Part shown: positions 31,952 to 40,983 of the stretch, piece after piece | Position numbering within the stretch: position 1 is the first letter of the stretch | How the letters are laid out: every line of letters begins with the position of its first letter | NCBI RefSeq assembly: GCF_036075115.1 | Contig: NZ_CP107958.1 | Coordinates: 5,022,001-5,086,000 of the forward strand | Source: Streptomyces sp. NBC_00377 | Lineage (GTDB): Bacteria; Actinomycetota; Actinomycetes; Streptomycetales; Streptomycetaceae | Length of the DNA stretch: 64,000 nucleotides | Direction of reading: 5' to 3' | Notes under the pieces: model-generated | Told to the model about the DNA's origin: nothing | Database searches by the model: none | The model's input: the letters and a program-made list of their open reading frames with translations, nothing else | Position numbers and translations under genes: made by a program

Positions 31952-33574
31952 ATGGCCAAGATCATCGCGTTCGACGAGGAGGCACGGCGCGGCCTCGAGC
32001 GCGGCATGAACCAGCTCGCGGACGCCGTGAAGGTGACGCTCGGCCCCAAGGGCCGCAACGTCGTCCTCGAGAAGAAGTGGGGCGCCCCCACGATCACCAA
32101 CGATGGTGTCTCCATCGCCAAGGAGATCGAGCTCGAGGACCCGTACGAGAAGATCGGCGCCGAGCTGGTCAAGGAAGTCGCCAAGAAGACGGACGACGTC
32201 GCCGGTGACGGTACGACCACCGCGACCGTCCTCGCCCAGGCCCTGGTCAAGGAAGGCCTGCGCAACGTAGCCGCCGGCGCCAACCCGATGGCCCTCAAGC
32301 GCGGTATCGAGAAGGCCGTCGAGGCCGTCTCCGGCGCCCTGCTCGAGCAGGCCAAGGATGTCGAGACCAAGGAGCAGATCGCTTCCACGGCCTCCATCTC
32401 CGCCGCCGACACCCAGATCGGCGAGCTCATCGCCGAGGCCATGGACAAGGTCGGCAAGGAAGGCGTCATCACCGTCGAGGAGTCCCAGACCTTCGGTCTG
32501 GAGCTGGAGCTCACCGAGGGTATGCGCTTCGACAAGGGCTACATCTCGGCGTACTTCGCCACCGACATGGAGCGTATGGAGGCCGTCCTCGACGACCCGT
32601 ACATCCTGATCGCGAACTCCAAGATCGCCAACGTCAAGGACCTGCTCCCGCTCCTGGAGAAGGTCATGCAGTCGGGCAAGCCGCTGCTGATCATCGCCGA
32701 GGACGTCGAGGGCGAGGCCCTGTCCACGCTGGTCGTCAACAAGATCCGCGGGACCTTCAAGTCCGTCGCGGTCAAGGCCCCGGGCTTCGGCGACCGCCGC
32801 AAGGCGATGCTGAACGACATCGCCATCCTCACCGGTGGCGAGGTCATCTCCGAGGAGGTCGGTCTCAAGCTCGAGAACACGACCCTCGACCTGCTCGGCA
32901 AGGCCCGCAAGGTCGTCATCACCAAGGACGAGACCACCATCGTCGACGGTGCCGGCTCCTCGGACCAGGTCGCCGGCCGGGTCAACCAGATCCGCGCCGA
33001 GATCGAGAACAGCGACTCGGACTACGACCGCGAGAAGCTCCAGGAGCGCCTGGCGAAGCTCGCCGGCGGTGTCGCGGTCATCAAGGCCGGCGCCGCCACC
33101 GAGGTGGAGCTCAAGGAGCGCAAGCACCGCATCGAGGACGCCGTCCGCAACGCGAAGGCCGCCGTCGAGGAGGGCATCGTCGCCGGTGGTGGCGTGGCGC
33201 TCATCCAGGCGTCCGCCGTCTTCGAGAAGCTGGAGCTCGAGGGTGACGAGGCGACCGGCGCCAACGCCGTGCGCATCGCGCTCGAGGCCCCGCTCAAGCA
33301 GATCGCCGTCAACGGTGGTCTCGAGGGTGGCGTCGTCGTCGAGAAGGTCCGCAACCTGCCCATCGGCCACGGCCTGAACGCCGCGACCGGCGAGTACGTC
33401 GACATGATCGCCGAAGGCATCATCGACCCGGCGAAGGTCACGCGCTCTGCCTTGCAGAACGCGGCCTCCATCGCCGCGCTGTTCCTCACCACCGAGGCCG
33501 TCATCGCCGACAAGCCGGAGAAGGCGTCCGCGCCGGCCGGCGGCGGCATGCCGGGCGGTGACATGGACTTCTGA
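31952..33574 (+). CDS. groEL: chaperonin GroEL
   Basis: 540 residues, full length. Typical segments include MAKIIAFDEEARRGLERGMN, VAGDGTTTATVLAQ (ATP site), AAVEEGIVAGGGVALI and a Gly/Met-rich tail ending GGMPGGDMDF. It folds client proteins in the cytoplasm. No groES is next to it, so this is the separate groEL copy found in Streptomyces besides the groES-groEL operon. GGGAGGA precedes the ATG. Two CIRCE operators imply HrcA control. Confidence 0.97.
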   Translation: MAKIIAFDEEARRGLERGMNQLADAVKVTLGPKGRNVVLEKKWGAPTITNDGVSIAKEIELEDPYEKIGAELVKEVAKKTDDVAGDGTTTATVLAQALVKEGLRNVAAGANPMALKRGIEKAVEAVSGALLEQAKDVETKEQIASTASISAADTQIGELIAEAMDKVGKEGVITVEESQTFGLELELTEGMRFDKGYISAYFATDMERMEAVLDDPYILIANSKIANVKDLLPLLEKVMQSGKPLLIIAEDVEGEALSTLVVNKIRGTFKSVAVKAPGFGDRRKAMLNDIAILTGGEVISEEVGLKLENTTLDLLGKARKVVITKDETTIVDGAGSSDQVAGRVNQIRAEIENSDSDYDREKLQERLAKLAGGVAVIKAGAATEVELKERKHRIEDAVRNAKAAVEEGIVAGGGVALIQASAVFEKLELEGDEATGANAVRIALEAPLKQIAVNGGLEGGVVVEKVRNLPIGHGLNAATGEYVDMIAEGIIDPAKVTRSALQNAASIAALFLTTEAVIADKPEKASAPAGGGMPGGDMDF

Positions 33575-33606
33575 TCGACCTGACGGTTGATCGCCTGTCC
33601 TTCGAC

Positions 33607-33647
33607 CGAGGGCGGCACTTCCCGGAAACGGGGGGTGCCGCCCTCGG
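33607..33647 (+). terminator. terminator of groEL
   Basis: CGAGGGCGGCAC pairs with GTGCCGCCCTCG and the stem extends inward through CC/GG pairs, 33 bp after the groEL stop. Confidence 0.75.
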
Positions 33648-34055
33648 GCGTTTCGGACCGTAGGAGCCGTCATACGGGTGTCCTCTCCTGTCGTTTCAGG
33701 GACATGGCGGCCCGGATCTCCTCCACACGGGCATGGATCGCGGGGGCGTGCAGGAGTGCAGGGGGGTGTGGGGGTGTGCGCTCGCCGCGACAGCGGCGGC
33801 ACACGCCTCCCGGCAGGGCTTCCGGATGTCCCGGGACCCCGGGGCTCGGAGCTGGACGCTTGAGCTTCGGGGCGGGTGCGGATCAGCCGACCTTGAGGTT
33901 CTCCACGAACGCGGACCATGCCTCCGCCCGGAACGCGAGCGTCGGGCCGAGGGGGCCTTGGAGCCGCGGACGGGGACGGGGCTGGGCCGGCCCCGACCGG
34001 CGCACCGGAGAGAAGCCGTCGAAGCGGTGGGAGAAACAGAAACGAGAGACCGTAC
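33648..34055. other. non-coding region between groEL and the methyltransferase gene
   Basis: Apart from a DUF397 remnant on the minus strand at 33883-33985, no coding sequence can be supported. Confidence 0.4.
33883..33985 (-). pseudogene. remnant of a DUF397 protein gene with a frameshift
   Basis: The minus-strand frame ends GPTLAFRAEAWSAFVENLKVG then stop, the typical C-terminus of DUF397 proteins. The preceding motif VRGSKAP (family VRDSKxP) lies in another frame; one extra C in the run of five C would join it to LGPTLAF. No start codon or full N-terminal domain (WxKSSYS) is found, and no partner XRE regulator gene is adjacent. Confidence 0.45.
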
Positions 34056-34808
34056 TCAAGCCGAGCCGTTGACGCCCCGGTGATGTGACGGACCTTCCGG
34101 GCCGAAACGCCCGGAAGGCTGAGCCCTGACCACGGTCTCGGCAACGGAGGTGTAGTAGGAGGCGATGGCGGGCTGGCCCGTGTAGTTGGGGCCGGCGGAC
34201 GGGTCGGCGCCGAGGTAGTGGAAGGGGAGCCGTACGGGGCGGCCGCCGTGGAGCGTGAGGCGGTGGTGACGAGGGCTGTACTCGTAGCCCGCCGCGCGCA
34301 GGGCCGACACCGCGGCCTTCGCGGCCGTCGACCCGTCGGCATGGCGTATCGACTCGGGGTCGAAGTGCGCGGCCAGCAGGCCGTCCTCGGCCAGCCAGGA
34401 GGCGGCACGGGTGAGCAGGCCGAGCTGGTCGCCGACGTAGTGCAGGCCGTGTACGCAGGTGATCAGGTCGTAGGTGCGGGCCGGGGTCCAGGAGGAGACG
34501 GAGGCGATCACCTCCTCCATGGCGGCGGGGGTGGGTGTCGGGACGAGCGGGCCCACGAGGTCCACGGCCGTGAGGACCGCGTCGGCGGGCAGGGCCGGGG
34601 CGGCCTCCCGCAGGGCGCGGCCCTCGCCGCTGCACAGGTCCAGCCAGGAGGGTGCGGGGCGGTGCGCGAGGCGGGCCAGGAGGTCCAGGCCCAGTTCGCG
34701 GGCGTAGCTGTTCACCCCGGTGAGGCCGCGCTCGCGGTTCATCGTGTTGTTGGCGGCCACGGAGGACTGCTCGAGGTCGCCGGCCGGGACCAGTGCGCGA
34801 TTTCTCAT
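34056..34808 (-). CDS. SAM-dependent methyltransferase (class I)
   Basis: 250 residues. The Rossmann-fold SAM site is WLDLCSGEGRAL, followed by LTAVDLVGPLV and YDLITCVHGLHYVG, the post-I and acidic strands. The substrate is unknown. The ATG lies 4 bp after the glycerophosphodiesterase stop, so the two are probably cotranscribed. The C-terminal 25 residues are Ser/Gly-rich and may be poorly conserved. Confidence 0.8.
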   Translation of the reverse strand: MRNRALVPAGDLEQSSVAANNTMNRERGLTGVNSYARELGLDLLARLAHRPAPSWLDLCSGEGRALREAAPALPADAVLTAVDLVGPLVPTPTPAAMEEVIASVSSWTPARTYDLITCVHGLHYVGDQLGLLTRAASWLAEDGLLAAHFDPESIRHADGSTAAKAAVSALRAAGYEYSPRHHRLTLHGGRPVRLPFHYLGADPSAGPNYTGQPAIASYYTSVAETVVRAQPSGRFGPEGPSHHRGVNGSA

Positions 34809-34812
34809 GCGG

Positions 34813-35703
34813 TCATTGTCCGAGCTCCTTCCTCATCAGGTCGGGGACATCGCTGGTGAAGCCGTCCACCTGCTGGTCTCGGAGGCGGCGGGCCTGGGCG
34901 GAGGTGTTCACCGTGTACGGCCAGACCTTCAAGGGCTTGCCGTGCGGGCCCTTGAGGGCGTGGGCGCGGTTCACGAGGCCCGCGGTGGCGGTGTGGTGCT
35001 CCGGGTTGATCACGTCGACGAACTTCGCGTACGACGCCAGCTCGTCGGATGTCGGTTTCTGCTCGGTGCAGATGCCGAGTCTGATGTCGGGCCGCCGGGC
35101 GCGGATCTCCTTGAGGGCGGCGGCCTGGAAACTGATGGCGTAGAGGCGGTTGTTGACGTGGTGGCCGTCGAGCCAGCCCTTGCGGTCGAGGACGCGCAGG
35201 ATGTCCAGGGTGATGCCGGGGTGGTTGGCCGGCCATTTCACCTCCAGGACGAGGCCCTGATTGTTGCGGTCCAGGCGGTCCAGGAGCTGTCCGAGGGTGG
35301 GGACGCGGGCGGCCTCGTACCGGGAGCCCTTCCACTCGCGCGAGGCGCCCGCGCGGAGCCTGCCCAGTTCGGCCATGGTGAAGCCGTCGACCTTCCAGGG
35401 GGCGCGCCCGGGGAAGACAGTGCGGGCGTCGGTCGTACGGACCAGGTCCTGGTCGTGCATGAGGACCAGTACGCCGTCCTTGGTGCGCTGCACGTCCACC
35501 TCGACCCAGTCGATTCCCGCCCGGTCGGCGCGGTCGACGGCCTCCAGGGTGTTTTCGGGGGCCAGCCCGGCGGCCCCGCGATGACCGATGACGACGGGGG
35601 CGGCGGTGTCCGCGTGCGCGACGGGGGCGAGGAGGGAGAGGGAGAGGAGGCAGGGGGACAGGGCGAGGACGGTCGACGTCGTGGTGAACGCGCTTTTGGG
35701 CAT
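34813..35703 (-). CDS. secreted glycerophosphodiester phosphodiesterase
   Basis: 296 residues with a cleavable signal peptide ending PVAHADTAAP (probable AxA cleavage). The catalytic domain has VIGHRGAAGLAPENT with the active-site His/Arg, WVEVDVQRTKDGVLVLMHD with metal-binding Glu and Asp, and LVLEVKWP. It hydrolyses glycerophosphodiesters outside the cell, releasing glycerol 3-phosphate, useful for phosphate or carbon scavenging. No PHO box is obvious. Confidence 0.9.
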   Translation of the reverse strand: MPKSAFTTTSTVLALSPCLLSLSLLAPVAHADTAAPVVIGHRGAAGLAPENTLEAVDRADRAGIDWVEVDVQRTKDGVLVLMHDQDLVRTTDARTVFPGRAPWKVDGFTMAELGRLRAGASREWKGSRYEAARVPTLGQLLDRLDRNNQGLVLEVKWPANHPGITLDILRVLDRKGWLDGHHVNNRLYAISFQAAALKEIRARRPDIRLGICTEQKPTSDELASYAKFVDVINPEHHTATAGLVNRAHALKGPHGKPLKVWPYTVNTSAQARRLRDQQVDGFTSDVPDLMRKELGQ

Positions 35704-36025
35704 GGGTGTGGGTGCCTTTCAGGGCTTTCGGGCCGGTGTCACCACGAGTTTTGGCAGGTCGGCGCGGGTGTGCCCAGCGCTGGTGCGCCATGCGAGGAGC
35801 TGCGGGAACCGTGCGGAACGGCGGGCGAAGTCTCCATGAAAAGTTAGGAAACGGATGGGGGTGGAGAGGGCGGTCAGGGCCGCGCGGCCGGGTGGCTGCG
35901 GGTGTGCGGGATCACAGGAGGTTCGCCGGGCGGCCGGAATGGCGGCGTCACCGAGGGGGTTGTCGTACAGAGCACTCAATGCATGTGCACATACCCAGCG
36001 GTCCATCATCCCGAGGAGTCCCCAC
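35704..36025. other. divergent promoter region
   Basis: This 322-bp gap lies between divergent genes. The palindrome ATGTGCACAT at 35983-35992, 34 bp before the ene-reductase start, may be an operator. Nothing else is recognised. Confidence 0.35.
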
Positions 36026-37153
36026 GTGAGCATCACGCCGCCCGTCGCTTCGCGCGCCGCCGAGATCCTCTCCCGCCCGGTGTCGATCAACGGGCTGACG
36101 GTTCCGAACCGCATCGCCATGGCGCCCATGACGCGCATGTTCTCCCCGGGCGGCATTCCCGGCGAGGACGTCGTGTCGTACTACGGCCGTCGGGCCGCCG
36201 CCGGTGTCGGTCTCATCGTCACCGAGGGGACGTACGTCGGGCACGACTCCGCGGGGCAGAGCGACCGGGTGCCCCGGTTCCACGGTGCGGAGCAGCTCGC
36301 GGGCTGGGCGAAGGTCGCCGAGGCGGTGCACGCGGGCGGCGGGACGATCGTGCCGCAGCTGTGGCACATCGGGATGGTGCGCAGCCAGGGCGAGCCGCCG
36401 TACGCGGACGCTCCCGCCGTCGGCCCCTCCGGTGTCCGGCTGGACGGCACCGAGGGCGCCGGCAAGGCGATGACCCAGCGCGATTTGGACGACGTCATCG
36501 GCGCGTTCGCCGAGGCCGCGGCCGCCGCCGAGCGCATCGGCTTCGACGGTGTCGAGCTCCACGGCGCCCACGGCTACCTCCTCGACCAGTTCCTGTGGGC
36601 CGGCACCAACCGCCGTACCGACGCCTACGGCGGCGACGCCGTGGCCCGTGCGAAGTTCGCCGCCGAGGTCGTGGCCGCCGTACGCGAGACCGTCTCCGCC
36701 GAGTTCCCCGTCATCTTCCGCTACTCGCAGTGGAAGCAGGAGGCGTACGACGCCCGGCTCGCCGAGACCCCGGAGGAACTGGAGGCCATCCTCGCGCCGC
36801 TCGCCGCGGCCGGCGTCGACGCCTTCCACGCGTCCACCCGCCGCTACTGGCTCCCGGAGTTCGACGGCTCCGACCTCAACCTCGCGGGCTGGACGAAGAA
36901 GATCACCGGCAAGCCCGCCATCACGGTCGGCTCGGTCGGCCTCGACGGTGAGTTCCTGAGGGGCTTCGCGGGCGAGGGCGCCCCGGTCAAGGGCATCGAC
37001 GACCTCCTCGACCGGCTGGAGCGCGACGAGTTCGACATGGTGGCCGTCGGCCGCGCGCTGCTCCAGGACCCGGAGTGGGCGGCCAAGGTGCTCGACGGCC
37101 GCCTCGACGAGCTGAAGCCCTTCGACGCCGCCGCGCTGCGCACCCTCAGCTGA
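36026..37153 (+). CDS. NADH:flavin oxidoreductase, Old Yellow Enzyme family
   Basis: 375 residues from a GTG start with GAGGAG 6 bases upstream. The TIM-barrel FMN enzyme shows NRIAMAPMTRMFSPGG, PQLWHIGM, FDGVELHGAHGYLLDQFL and FDMVAVGRALLQDPEW (phosphate-binding). It would reduce activated C=C bonds of electrophiles using NAD(P)H. The physiological substrate is unknown. Confidence 0.9.
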   Translation: MSITPPVASRAAEILSRPVSINGLTVPNRIAMAPMTRMFSPGGIPGEDVVSYYGRRAAAGVGLIVTEGTYVGHDSAGQSDRVPRFHGAEQLAGWAKVAEAVHAGGGTIVPQLWHIGMVRSQGEPPYADAPAVGPSGVRLDGTEGAGKAMTQRDLDDVIGAFAEAAAAAERIGFDGVELHGAHGYLLDQFLWAGTNRRTDAYGGDAVARAKFAAEVVAAVRETVSAEFPVIFRYSQWKQEAYDARLAETPEELEAILAPLAAAGVDAFHASTRRYWLPEFDGSDLNLAGWTKKITGKPAITVGSVGLDGEFLRGFAGEGAPVKGIDDLLDRLERDEFDMVAVGRALLQDPEWAAKVLDGRLDELKPFDAAALRTLS

Positions 37154-37207
37154 GCCACACGCCGTACACCTCGAGCTGAGCGTCAACTCGCGGGTAGGGT
37201 CCGGGAG

Positions 37208-38062
37208 ATGAGAATCCTGCATCTCTCGGACACCCACATCGGCCGCGTCGACGGTCCCGAGGGCGCTCGCGTCGACGCTGCCGACTCCCTGCGGTTCCTC
37301 CTCGGCGAACTCCGTCACCAGCGGGGCGTGGACGCGGTCGTCGTCACCGGCGACCTCGCCGACGACGGCTCGGTGGAGGCTTACACGACCGTACGGGAGC
37401 TCATCGGCGGTTTCGCGCGCTCCCTCGACGCGCCCGTTTTCTACACCACCGGCAACCACGACGAGCGGTCCGCCTTCACGAAGGTGCTGGGCAGCGGGCA
37501 CCCGGACGCCGTCCTCGGCTTTCCCGGCCCCGAGCGGGCGGCCGTCAGCACGGTCGGTGGCTGGCGGTTCGTCACCCTGGACTCCCTGGTGCCGGGCCAG
37601 GTGTACGGCCGGATCGGCGCGGAGCAGCTGGACTGGCTGCGGGAGGTGCTGAGCACCCCGGCCGAGCGGGGCACCGTCGTCGCCTTCCACCATCCCCCGA
37701 TCAGTCTGGACGTCTCGGTCACCCAGCGGGTGTTCGGGCTGCGCGACCCCGACGGGCTGGCGGAGGTGATCCGGGGGAGCGACGTACGCGTCCTGCTCAC
37801 CGGGCACTTCCACCTCCAGCTGTTCGGGCTGCTGGCCGCCGTGCCGGTGTGGGTGACGCCCGGGGTCGTCAACCGCATCGACCTGACGACCGCACCCGGC
37901 ACCGAGCGGGCGGTGCGGGGCGCGTCCGCGTCCGTCGTGGAGCTGGGCGGGGCCGCGGGGCCGATGTTCCACACCCTGCACGCGCGCGACCCGCGCGCCC
38001 ACGAGACGGTCTACGAGCTGGACGAGGCACGGACCCGGGAGCTCATCGCCCGGCACGGCTGA
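37208..38062 (+). CDS. metallophosphoesterase (CpdA/Icc-like)
   Basis: 284 residues. All calcineurin-like motifs are visible: LSDTHIGR, VVTGDLADDG, TTGNHDER, VAFHHPP and LTGHFHLQ, giving a two-metal site. The size and motif spacing resemble cyclic-nucleotide phosphodiesterases of the CpdA group. The substrate is not determined. It follows the ene-reductase gene by 54 bp in the same direction. Confidence 0.88.
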   Translation: MRILHLSDTHIGRVDGPEGARVDAADSLRFLLGELRHQRGVDAVVVTGDLADDGSVEAYTTVRELIGGFARSLDAPVFYTTGNHDERSAFTKVLGSGHPDAVLGFPGPERAAVSTVGGWRFVTLDSLVPGQVYGRIGAEQLDWLREVLSTPAERGTVVAFHHPPISLDVSVTQRVFGLRDPDGLAEVIRGSDVRVLLTGHFHLQLFGLLAAVPVWVTPGVVNRIDLTTAPGTERAVRGASASVVELGGAAGPMFHTLHARDPRAHETVYELDEARTRELIARHG

Positions 38063-38137
38063 GGCCGCCGACCGCGGTCACCGCTCGTCCCGGGGCCGAC
38101 GACATGCCTGGTCAGTGCAGGGGCATGCGATTTAGCT

Positions 38138-38152
38138 TGCTTAACTCAATCA
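38138..38152. promoter_or_regulatory. operator-like palindrome, imperfect copy
   Basis: TGCTTAACTCAATCA resembles the perfect copy at 38166 (11 of 15 positions), 28 bp away centre to centre. It is in a local AT-rich patch that probably holds the promoter of the exporter gene. Confidence 0.45.
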
Positions 38153-38165
38153 ATCTACATAAGCT

Positions 38166-38180
38166 TGCTTGAGTCAAGCA
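38166..38180. promoter_or_regulatory. operator-like perfect palindrome before the exporter gene
   Basis: TGCTTGAGTCAAGCA is a perfect 15-bp palindrome of the type bound by MarR or TetR repressors, 38 bp upstream of the MFS start. No regulator gene lies next to it. Confidence 0.6.
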
Positions 38181-38218
38181 GTTCAAATTCCCCCGCGTGT
38201 CCCGACGGAGGCCCCGCC

Positions 38219-39691
38219 ATGTCCGACGCCCTTGCCCGCCCCGCCGCGGCGGGAACATCCGCCCCGCCGAGGCCGAACGCCGTGGTGGCGGTACTGGCCC
38301 TGGCCGGGATCGTCGTCTCGCTGATGCAGACCCTGGTCATCCCGATCGTCCCGGAACTGCCCAAGCTGCTGCACGCGCCCGCCTCCGACACGGCCTGGGC
38401 GGTCACCGCCACGCTGCTCGCCGCCGCCGTCGCCACCCCCGTCGCGGGGCGGCTCGGGGACATGGTCGGCAAACGGCGGATGCTGCTCACCAGCATCGTG
38501 CTGCTGGTGGCCGGGTCGGTGGTCTGCGCCCTCGCCGACTCCCTCGTCCCGATGATCATCGGCCGGGCGCTCCAGGGCCTGTCGGCCGCCGTGGTGCCGC
38601 TGGGCATCAGCATCCTGCGCGACACGGTTCCCGCCGACAAGCTCGCCGGGGCGACGGCGGTGATGAGCGCCTCCCTCGGTGTCGGTGGCGCGCTCGGTCT
38701 GCCCACCGCCGCGTTCATCGCGGACAACTGGGACTGGCACATCCTCTTCTGGACCTCCGCCACCCTCGGCGTCGTCTCCTTCCTGCTCGTGCTGAGCCTC
38801 GTCCCGGAATCGCGGAACCGTGTCGGCGGCCGCTTCGACCTCGTGGGCTCGCTCGGCCTGTCGGCCGGTCTGGTCTCGCTGCTGCTCGCCGTGTCCAAGG
38901 GCGCCGACTGGGGCTGGACCTCCGCCACGACGGTGGGCCTGGGCGCCGCAGCCGTCCTGATCCTGGCCGCCTGGGGCCGGTGGGAACTGGCGGCGAAGCA
39001 GCCACTGGTCGACCTCCGCACCACCGCCAGGCCCCAGGTGCTCTTCACCAACCTCGCCTCGATCGCCCTCGGCTTCTCGATGTTCGCGATGTCCCTGGTC
39101 CTGCCGCAGCTGCTCCAGCTGCCCGAGCAGACCGGCTACGGCCTGGGCAGGTCGATGCTGACCGTCGGCCTGGTGCTGGCTCCGCAAGGCCTGGTCATGA
39201 TGGTCATGTCGGCCGCGTCCGCCAAGGTCACCAAGGCCAAGGGTCCCAAGGTCACCCTGATGATCGGCGCGCTGATCGTCGCCTCCGGCTACGGCCTGAA
39301 CATCCTGCTCATGTCGGAGGTCTGGCACCTGATCCTGGTCTCCTGCATCATCGGCGCCGGCGTCGGCTTCACCTACGGCGCGCTCCCGGCCCTGATCATG
39401 GGCGCGGTGGACCCCTCCCAGACGGGCGCGGCCAACAGCCTCAACACCCTGATGCGGTCCCTCGGCACCAGCTTCGCCAGCGCCATCGCCGGGGTGATTC
39501 TCGCCCAGATGACCACCGACTTCGGCGGCTACGCGCTCCCCTCGGAGAACGGCTTCAAGGTCGTCATGGCCATCGGCGCCGGAGCGGCCCTGGCCGCCTT
39601 CCTCCTCGCCACCTTCATCCCCCGGCACCGGGCGGCCGTTCCGGCGGAGCTCGCGGAGGGGGCGGACGGGGCCGTGCCGGTCGAGGCATGA
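38219..39691 (+). CDS. MFS transporter, DHA2-like exporter
   Basis: 490 residues with about 14 hydrophobic segments. It has VSLMQTLVIPIVPELPKLL in helix 1 and motif A GRLGDMVGKRRML. Proton-coupled export is expected. The ATG at 38219 has GACGGAG upstream. Two palindromes in front of it suggest repressor control by a regulator encoded elsewhere. Confidence 0.9.
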   Translation: MSDALARPAAAGTSAPPRPNAVVAVLALAGIVVSLMQTLVIPIVPELPKLLHAPASDTAWAVTATLLAAAVATPVAGRLGDMVGKRRMLLTSIVLLVAGSVVCALADSLVPMIIGRALQGLSAAVVPLGISILRDTVPADKLAGATAVMSASLGVGGALGLPTAAFIADNWDWHILFWTSATLGVVSFLLVLSLVPESRNRVGGRFDLVGSLGLSAGLVSLLLAVSKGADWGWTSATTVGLGAAAVLILAAWGRWELAAKQPLVDLRTTARPQVLFTNLASIALGFSMFAMSLVLPQLLQLPEQTGYGLGRSMLTVGLVLAPQGLVMMVMSAASAKVTKAKGPKVTLMIGALIVASGYGLNILLMSEVWHLILVSCIIGAGVGFTYGALPALIMGAVDPSQTGAANSLNTLMRSLGTSFASAIAGVILAQMTTDFGGYALPSENGFKVVMAIGAGAALAAFLLATFIPRHRAAVPAELAEGADGAVPVEA

Positions 39692-39717
39692 GCGGCCGCC
39701 GACGAGGACTCGACCGG

Positions 39718-39746
39718 CGGCCGTCCGGCCGCCGGCCGGACGGCCG
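39718..39746. terminator. bidirectional terminator
   Basis: A perfect 13-bp inverted repeat with a GCC loop lies between the exporter gene and the convergent hypothetical gene and touches the latter's stop codon. Confidence 0.75.
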
Positions 39747-40316
39747 TCAGAGGTTGCCGAGGGGCTCGATGTCGACCTTCACCGGGGTGCCCCAGATTCG
39801 CAGCACCTCGTAGTCGGTGAACTCGTGCACCAGCCGGTAGGCCATCGCGGGCCGGGAACCGCGTCGCAGGGCGGCGATGTAGAGCTCGGCCTCACGGCGG
39901 TCCCTGCGCGGGGTCCCGCAGAGCTGCCACTCCTGCCCGTTCCACAGCTCCGCCAGCCAGCGCTGCTGGGGCTGCGGGCGGTCGGCGCGGGTGCCGTAAC
40001 GGGAGGGGGCGGGGGCGGTGTACGGCGCCTGCGGGGCGGGGCCGTTGAACTCGGCGCGCCGGGCCGTGCGGCGGCGCGTCTCGCACAGCAGACACAGGTC
40101 GGGGGCCGCCTTGTCGACCGGCCCGTGCGGGTGCTCGGCGCAGCGGGTCGTGGGGGTGGCGCCGACGACGCTCTCGTCCAACAGGTCCAGCGCACGCCGC
40201 AGATCGGCCTTGACCTCGTGCAGCTTGGCGTCCGGGGTGTCGGCGGAGAGCGCGTCCCCGTGCTCACCGAGGACACGGAGGGCACGGCCGAGCGCGGTGA
40301 GCTGGGCGTGGTTCAT
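39747..40316 (-). CDS. conserved hypothetical protein
   Basis: 189 residues from the ATG at 40316. The N-terminal 60 residues are helical (AQLTALGRALRVLGEHGDAL, LHEVKADLRRALDLLDESV). The middle has four potential metal ligands (CAEHPHG, CLLCETRRR) like a small zinc ribbon. The C-terminal part is mixed. The function is unknown. The frame stays open through the upstream 24-bp repeat field as far as 40712, but the conserved protein starts at this ATG. Confidence 0.7.
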   Translation of the reverse strand: MNHAQLTALGRALRVLGEHGDALSADTPDAKLHEVKADLRRALDLLDESVVGATPTTRCAEHPHGPVDKAAPDLCLLCETRRRTARRAEFNGPAPQAPYTAPAPSRYGTRADRPQPQQRWLAELWNGQEWQLCGTPRRDRREAELYIAALRRGSRPAMAYRLVHEFTDYEVLRIWGTPVKVDIEPLGNL

Positions 40317-40390
40317 GCTCCAAGAGTAGGCGGACACGACGCGCCGGGGACGACTCCCGTCCGCCCCGCGGTGACCCTGGGGTGCCCGGG

Positions 40391-40925
40391 GCACGGGTGA
40401 CGCCGGGCCGCGGGTCACGGGTGACGCCGGGCCGCGGGTCACGGGTGACGCCGGGCCGCGGGTCACGGGTGACGCCGGGCCGCCGGGCCGCCGGTCACGG
40501 GTGACACCCGGTCGCCGGGTCATGAGCGACGCCGGGTCGGCCGCGGGAGTGACATGGGGCCGCTGGGGCACGGCTGCGCCGGGCCGCTGGCCATGGGTGA
40601 CACCCGGCGGGTGGGTTACGGGTGACGCCGAGCCCGCCCACGGAGGACACCGGGCCGCCGTCTCACGGGCGACACCGGGCCGGCCCCGACTGACATGGGG
40701 CCGCCGGGGCACGGGTGACGCCGGGACGCCGGGTCATGAGCGACACCGGGCCGTCGGCCCACAGATGACGCCGGGCCGCCGTCTCACGGGTGACGCCGGG
40801 CCGCTGGCCATGGTGACACCCGGTCGCCGGGTCGCGGGTGACACCGGCCAACCCCCGAGTGACATGGGGCCGCCAGCCCGCGGGTGACGCCGGGCCGTCG
40901 GCCCACGGGTGACGCCGGGGCCGTC
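40391..40925. repeat. field of degenerate 24-bp tandem repeats
   Basis: About twenty units of the type GGGTGACGCCGGGCCG plus GGGTCAC run through the gap between the hypothetical gene and the PTS gene. Units starting at 40395, 40419, 40443 and 40467 are nearly identical; later ones diverge and vary in length. Unit junctions form GTCACGGGTGAC, an inverted repeat. The period is eight codons, so frames on both strands stay open, but no codon signal suggests a protein. Confidence 0.85.
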
Positions 40926-40983
40926 CTCGCCCCTGCGGACCGCCGACGCCGACCGGCGTGGACGGCCGGCCCGGGGCCCCGCC

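Noticed and set aside
33650..34070. Intact small gene after groEL on either strand
   Set aside because: Frames are short or shadow the methyltransferase gene; only the DUF397 C-terminal fragment shows family resemblance.
40391..40925. CRISPR array
   Set aside because: Units adjoin each other without unique spacers, vary in sequence and length, and no cas genes are present.
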